Of a DNA stretch of 36,201 nt, positions 33,258 through 36,201 are shown in pieces; positions within the stretch are counted from its first letter, which is position 1; every line of letters begins with the position of its first letter. The position numbers were made by a program, and so were the translations under genes. Source of the DNA: an uncultured Bacilli bacterium. Its GTDB lineage: Bacteria > Bacillota_I > Bacilli_A > RF39 > UBA660. Below the pieces are notes generated by a model that saw only the letters and a program-made list of their open reading frames with translations, searched no databases and had not been told where the DNA came from. The stretch lies in assembly GCA_944371545.1 (NCBI GenBank), contig CALVXT010000002.1, forward strand, positions 1-36,201, given 5' to 3'.

Positions 33258-33286
33258 ATTATACCTTTTATTAGAATTATATTCAA
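33258..33286 (-). promoter_or_regulatory. Promoter of the 32320-33237 gene
   Basis: Minus strand -35 TTGAAT (33281-33286), 17-base spacer, -10 TATAAT (33258-33263). The best consensus-like promoter in the glycan cluster. The start lies about 20 bases before the ATG, with GGAAGAGG as ribosome binding site. Confidence 0.75.
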
Positions 33287-33350
33287 ATAGAATATACCAA
33301 AAAATGCCTAAACTCCCAGACAATAAATACTTTATAAAAAATTTTTTTTA

Positions 33351-33390
33351 ACGTCAACCAGTCAGTTTGAAAAACCATCTATGTTGACGT
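33351..33390 (-). terminator. Inverted repeat, probable terminator of the 33411-35477 gene
   Basis: ACGTCAAC (33351-33358) and GTTGACGT (33383-33390) form an 8-bp stem with a 24-base loop, followed on the minus strand by TTAAAAAAAATTTTTT. The T run is a few bases away, so efficiency is uncertain. Confidence 0.45.
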
Positions 33391-33410
33391 CCTTAAGATC
33401 TTTCATTATC

Positions 33411-35477
33411 TTATTTTATTTCTAAATTGACACAAGAAAGAATTTTATCTTCGACTAAATTATTTTTTTCATCTACTACTCGTATTTCTAGTTCATCTGT
33501 ATTTCTTGTATCTATTGAACTACTTACCCGAATCATTTGTCCATCATTTGGAAGAACTGATGTAGAAATAATTTCTTCTTCACCATGCTTTTTTGATACC
33601 AATTGGACTTGATAATTTGATACTGATTCATTTTTTGATTTATTATTTAAACCGATCCAATAAGATATTTGAGTATTTTCTTTTTTAGGAAAAGATAATT
33701 TTTTTTGTACAAATTCTTCATAATTATTCATAATATTTGAAGTGTTCTCGTCAATTTCAACAATATATAAATAATTATTATAATTTAAAAAACTAGGGGT
33801 GCTTGTTTTATAAAATTCTTTTATTTTATATCCACTACTATTTAAATTATCTATAAATGCTTGGAATTCTATCGCATCGGCTAATGTGTATAAATGAGTT
33901 ATTTTTTCTAACCGCTCATTTAATAAATTTTTAGCATATTCTGTATCAGTTGACATAACTAATGAATAAATTGGAATTTCATCATTTAATAACATCATAT
34001 ATCCAGAATTAGCATTTACTACTCCCCAAGCAGAATTTTCAGGCATTTGCACTGGTTCATCTTTGACAAACAATTGCTTCACATTATATTTGTAACTCTC
34101 TAAACCATTACCAAAAATGTTATTTGCAGACCAGTAGTCAGCTTGATATACATAATTAAAAACATTATAATAAACATGATAAGAAAGCAAAACTATTATG
34201 ACTGGTAAACAAATATATTTCTTGTATTTAATGCAATCTATTATAAATATTCCGATGGTTATAGTAGACAAAATGAGTAAAAATAGACCATATCTTGTAT
34301 ATCCTAATACGAATTTAGCCCAAATCAAATAATAAAAAATCAGACAAACCATAAATAGTAATTTTGTTTTGTTTACTTTTCTTTTTCGAATTTTTTGTAA
34401 TAAGTAATATCCTAAATAAGAAATTGCTATTAGATAACCAATGGCCCACGCAGGCTCAATAATTGAAATATCTATAGCTCTATTTTTTTCAAAAAGCATT
34501 TTTACTGGCCAGATTAAAGTTTCTAATAATCCTTTTGGTCCAAATCGAAGATCCATCCAATTTGTATTGCTGTATAAGTTCGACTGAAAAATAGTATTAT
34601 AAAATGGAAAAAATGGATTACTCGTCTCTAAATAAGTGTAAATCATATAGATAATAAATGGAAAACAGAAAGTTATACTTGAAACTAATAATGTTTTCAA
34701 CTTAAACTTTTTCAGTTCTTGCCAATAATTTATTAAAAATAATAGAAATAACCCTAAAATAAAGTAAGCGTTAGAAATTTTGGCACAAAATGCTAATCCT
34801 GAAAGAAAAGCCATAAAAGGAAATAATTGATTGATATCGTAATTATATTTTTTAAATATATGTATAAATATTTCTAGTAAGAAAATAATAGAAAAATAAT
34901 CTACATAATAAACATCTATTAAATCTATAATTGAAAATGTAAATATGGAAAAAGTAGCGATTAACGTTTTTGTTAAAGCATTTTTTATATTTAAAGACAT
35001 TAAAATTTGTTTTATTTGATGATAAATAACAATCAAACATAAATAATTAAAAATTAAACCTAACCGATATCCAAATACCAATCGAAATGGATAAAAAGCG
35101 CGGTCTGTAAAAGAGTATGTATAGGAATTAATGTTACGACTTGGAAAAAAATCACCTGTTAATAAGTTATTAAATGGATGAACTTGTGAATACAAATGAT
35201 AATTTAAAGTGTCATACATTCGGTCCGGAAATACAATAGTTATTGCAAATACCAAAAAAAGTAAGATATAAAAGATCCAATCAGCTTTATTAAAGTCCTT
35301 TGTAATTTGAATTTTTTTATTTACAAAATGAATAATTCCTAAGCTTAAGACTCCTGAAATAAGTAAACTGATAAAATAGTTCCAATTAAAGAAAAAAGTA
35401 AGATAATCATTGACTAAAATAATGAAACAAAAAGCAATGAATAGATACGAAAAGATATTTATTTCAATTTTTTTCAT
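33411..35477 (-). CDS. Large multi-span membrane protein, GT-C glycosyltransferase-like
   Basis: Protein of 688 residues with about 11-13 hydrophobic segments in the first 430 residues and a large soluble C-terminal region (about 440-688). The first long loop contains DRMYDTLNYHLYSQVHPFNN, similar to the WDSLxYHLP-type loop of GT-C membrane glycosyltransferases that use lipid-linked sugars. The last 90 residues look like a small beta-rich domain. It starts 2 bases after the RgpF-like gene, whose end supplies the ribosome binding site (GAGAAGG). Likely works on cell-surface polysaccharide; the precise activity is unknown. Confidence 0.65.
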   Translation of the reverse strand: MKKIEINIFSYLFIAFCFIILVNDYLTFFFNWNYFISLLISGVLSLGIIHFVNKKIQITKDFNKADWIFYILLFLVFAITIVFPDRMYDTLNYHLYSQVHPFNNLLTGDFFPSRNINSYTYSFTDRAFYPFRLVFGYRLGLIFNYLCLIVIYHQIKQILMSLNIKNALTKTLIATFSIFTFSIIDLIDVYYVDYFSIIFLLEIFIHIFKKYNYDINQLFPFMAFLSGLAFCAKISNAYFILGLFLLFLINYWQELKKFKLKTLLVSSITFCFPFIIYMIYTYLETSNPFFPFYNTIFQSNLYSNTNWMDLRFGPKGLLETLIWPVKMLFEKNRAIDISIIEPAWAIGYLIAISYLGYYLLQKIRKRKVNKTKLLFMVCLIFYYLIWAKFVLGYTRYGLFLLILSTITIGIFIIDCIKYKKYICLPVIIVLLSYHVYYNVFNYVYQADYWSANNIFGNGLESYKYNVKQLFVKDEPVQMPENSAWGVVNANSGYMMLLNDEIPIYSLVMSTDTEYAKNLLNERLEKITHLYTLADAIEFQAFIDNLNSSGYKIKEFYKTSTPSFLNYNNYLYIVEIDENTSNIMNNYEEFVQKKLSFPKKENTQISYWIGLNNKSKNESVSNYQVQLVSKKHGEEEIISTSVLPNDGQMIRVSSSIDTRNTDELEIRVVDEKNNLVEDKILSCVNLEIK

Positions 35478-35479
35478 AT

Positions 35480-36201
35480 TTATTCCTTCTCTTTAATTCT
35501 ATTTATAATCTCTAATGATGTATATCCGTTTTTTTGAGCTAGAACAGAAAAACATCTTTCAATAGCATGAGCCATAGTCCCATCCAATTGACCATCTTCT
35601 TCTTCAAAGTCTTCTTTTGTAACTGATGTGAATATTTCTTTAATTGCATCCATTTTTGCCCAGAACATAGAACTAGTTGGAAAAGTCAAAAAGTAATTTA
35701 TTTCTGATAAATCTATACCTAATTTCTGGAATAATTTTTCCATATTTTCTCTATTATTTTCAATTGCACCAGTTGAGTCAATTAATGAATAAAAAATTCG
35801 GGGATATGGAATTGAATATATAATTCCTAATTTAGGATTGTCCAAAAATTCATTAAATATAGCTAGGATATTCTCTGTATTCCCTAATATATTTTTATAA
35901 ACATATCTCCGCCAATCATTGCCAAAATTCGTAGTTGTACTTTTTTTGGAATGCAAATGCAAAAAATAATCATAATTCTGATATACCTTTTTTGTTTGTA
36001 AAATCATTGGTAAAATATCACGACCATGATTTGGATAGGTATCAATCTGATATTTTTTTATTTTTTCATCTTTTAAAATTTTAGCAATTTCCTTTTTTTT
36101 TTTTTTAGTTTTTGTTGTAATAAATAAATTAAATTTATATGGGTTTTTTTTTATTTTTTTAATCATTTTTGGTAGTATGTCTGGATAGTATTTATGTGTT
36201 T
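35480..36201 (-). CDS. RgpF-like rhamnan synthesis protein (5' end outside the window)
   Basis: C-terminal part of a rhamnose-glucan assembly F domain protein. The frame stays open to the window edge (THKYYPDILPKMIKKIKKNP), so the Met at 36166 is internal. Diagnostic stretches: YPDILPKMIKKIK, FNLFITT, NHGRDILPMI, YFLHLHSKKST, WRRYVYKNILG, and FPTSSMFWAK near the end. RgpF proteins act in rhamnose-rich cell-wall polysaccharide or O-antigen assembly. It is co-transcribed with the GT-C-like gene 2 bases downstream and marks this cluster as surface glycan synthesis. Confidence 0.85.
   Translation of the reverse strand, partial: THKYYPDILPKMIKKIKKNPYKFNLFITTKTKKKKKEIAKILKDEKIKKYQIDTYPNHGRDILPMILQTKKVYQNYDYFLHLHSKKSTTTNFGNDWRRYVYKNILGNTENILAIFNEFLDNPKLGIIYSIPYPRIFYSLIDSTGAIENNRENMEKLFQKLGIDLSEINYFLTFPTSSMFWAKMDAIKEIFTSVTKEDFEEEDGQLDGTMAHAIERCFSVLAQKNGYTSLEIINRIKEKE

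Noticed and set aside
1..36201. CRISPR array
   Set aside because: No regularly spaced short repeats were seen; the only tandem repeat is the two-copy toxin-like cassette.

Overview
This is AT-rich DNA (roughly 27-30% GC by eye) with standard stop codons. Strong AGGAG-type ribosome binding sites, many extended -10 promoters, a BceRS-like two-component system, a GlnQ-type transporter with an arginine deiminase operon, a one-piece pyruvate:ferredoxin oxidoreductase and an RgpF-type polysaccharide gene all fit an anaerobic, probably host-associated Bacillota. An Erysipelotrichia-like or RF39-like Bacilli lineage is my guess; the exact clade cannot be settled from the window.

Layout. (1) 1-3656: end of a peptide-sensing/export locus: FtsX-like permease cut by the window edge, response regulator, and a histidine kinase split by a one-base shift in an A7 run. 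(2) 3661-4317: two near-identical tandem cassettes, each with an unannotated 29-residue hydrophobic peptide on the minus strand and a convergent small RNA with a strong terminator on the plus strand; I read these as a duplicated type I toxin-antitoxin system. A DUF4186 gene follows. (3) 11485-4700, minus strand: one arginine operon, three genes of amino-acid ABC uptake, then arcA, arcB, arcC and a YfcC-type antiporter, with possible ARG boxes upstream. (4) About 11857-16951: a probable decayed mobilizable island next to tRNA-Gly. It carries an OLD-family ATPase/TOPRIM nuclease and a radical SAM protein as a two-gene unit, a broken MobV relaxase, an oriT-like hairpin region and a small accessory gene. 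A 10-bp direct repeat at the tRNA end and at 11857 may mark its borders. (5) tRNA-Gly and tRNA-Thr. (6) 20674-17243, minus: radical SAM (TIGR03916-like), its TIGR03915/DUF4130 partner and a divergent GroEL-like chaperonin in one overlapping operon. (7) 23368-20759, minus: secreted thioredoxin-like protein, a LigD-like protein with phosphoesterase and polymerase domains but no ligase domain, and a CarD-like regulator behind a leader terminator. (8) 26811-23455: pyruvate:ferredoxin oxidoreductase. (9) 26907-27156: remnant of a regulator gene abutting an 80-base GC-rich, foldable island. (10) 36201-27157, minus: surface-glycan cluster with RgpF-like protein (cut by the window edge), two GT-C-type membrane proteins, three GT2 polyprenyl-phosphate glycosyltransferases and a hypothetical protein.

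The strongest candidates for something undescribed are the OLD nuclease plus radical SAM pair on the mobilizable island, the tandem type I toxin cassettes, and the GC-rich structured island at 27024-27109.
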